Below are positions 35,221 through 35,319 of a stretch of 35,319 bases of DNA, in pieces. This DNA is from Micrococcaceae bacterium (GTDB taxonomy: Bacteria; Actinomycetota; Actinomycetes; Actinomycetales; Micrococcaceae), in NCBI GenBank assembly GCA_030452125.1, contig JAKDMV010000021.1, positions 1 to 35,319 of the forward strand, written 5' to 3'. The first letter of the stretch is position 1, and every line of letters begins with the position of its first letter. The notes below the pieces were generated by a model. That model was not told where the DNA came from. It saw only the letters and a list, made by a program, of their open reading frames with translations, and did not search any database. A program made the position numbers and the translations under genes.

Positions 35221-35319
35221 CCCCTCCAGTTAGCGAGCCTCATTACTTTAACTTATAAACAAAAGACGCAGCCCACCAAAATACATGTGTAGATATCGGT
35301 GGTCGCAGTATCATTAAAA
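35221..35319. other. AT-rich intergenic stretch at the window end
   Basis: From about 35221 the base composition drops sharply in GC compared with the rest of the window. No open frame or RNA gene is visible. It may hold the promoter of a gene beyond the window or the edge of acquired DNA. Confidence 0.5.

Overview
The window is chromosomal DNA of a high-GC actinomycete, most likely of the order Micrococcales (Arthrobacter/Micrococcaceae-like). The evidence is very high GC at third codon positions, a WhiB regulator, an LCP ligase, DUF3499, TIGR03089, DUF5719 and DUF4245 proteins (all actinobacterial families), and many Pribnow-like promoters ending about 6 nt before the start codon, as in leaderless actinobacterial transcripts. 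No rRNA, tRNA, CRISPR array, transposase or phage gene was seen.

Layout. Positions 40-150 are an almost pure G/C homopolymer tract, possibly an assembly artefact. Positions 177-3420 hold membrane genes: DUF1461/TIGR01906 and SpoIIM-like proteins on the minus strand, and a divergent RDD protein whose 3' end looks frameshifted. Positions 3441-13433 resemble the conserved actinobacterial whiB2 neighbourhood: ahcY, trm112-like, DUF3499, a metallopeptidase-family protein, DUF5719, a giant GT2 glycosyltransferase/membrane protein, whiB2, TIGR03089 and GtrA. The phosphomannomutase often found here is missing. Positions 13625-17031 are an operon purK-purE-LCP, followed by manA (17129) and its terminator. 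Positions 18437-22359 are central metabolism: glpX, DUF4245, a beta-carbonic anhydrase and fumC, ending in a strong terminator.

Positions 22469-29365 look like an accessory block inserted into otherwise conserved gene order: TetR plus a DHA2-type efflux pump, an encapsulin nanocompartment with its encapsulated-ferritin cargo, and a TetR gene divergent from a flavin monooxygenase/short-chain dehydrogenase operon. Positions 29402-34620 return to core genes: NUDIX hydrolase, A24 prepilin peptidase, a conserved protein of unknown function, PIN-PhoH, uppS and a hemolysin III/PAQR protein. A MarR gene and a notably AT-rich, palindrome-dense stretch close the window.

Themes. uppS (undecaprenyl carrier), GtrA, the GT2 protein, ManA and the LCP ligase are all parts expected in cell-envelope glycopolymer synthesis. 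purK/purE serve purine synthesis. glpX, the carbonic anhydrase and fumC serve gluconeogenesis and TCA-linked carbon flow. ahcY handles methyl-cycle recycling. The encapsulin pair is a complete iron-storage compartment: the cargo keeps its ferroxidase residues and ends in a canonical targeting peptide. The most distinctive findings are the encapsulin locus, the recurring leaderless-promoter geometry (11 genes), tandem TetR operators over a start codon, a stop codon palindrome shared by two convergent genes, and a possible CTG start coupled to the whiB2 stop.
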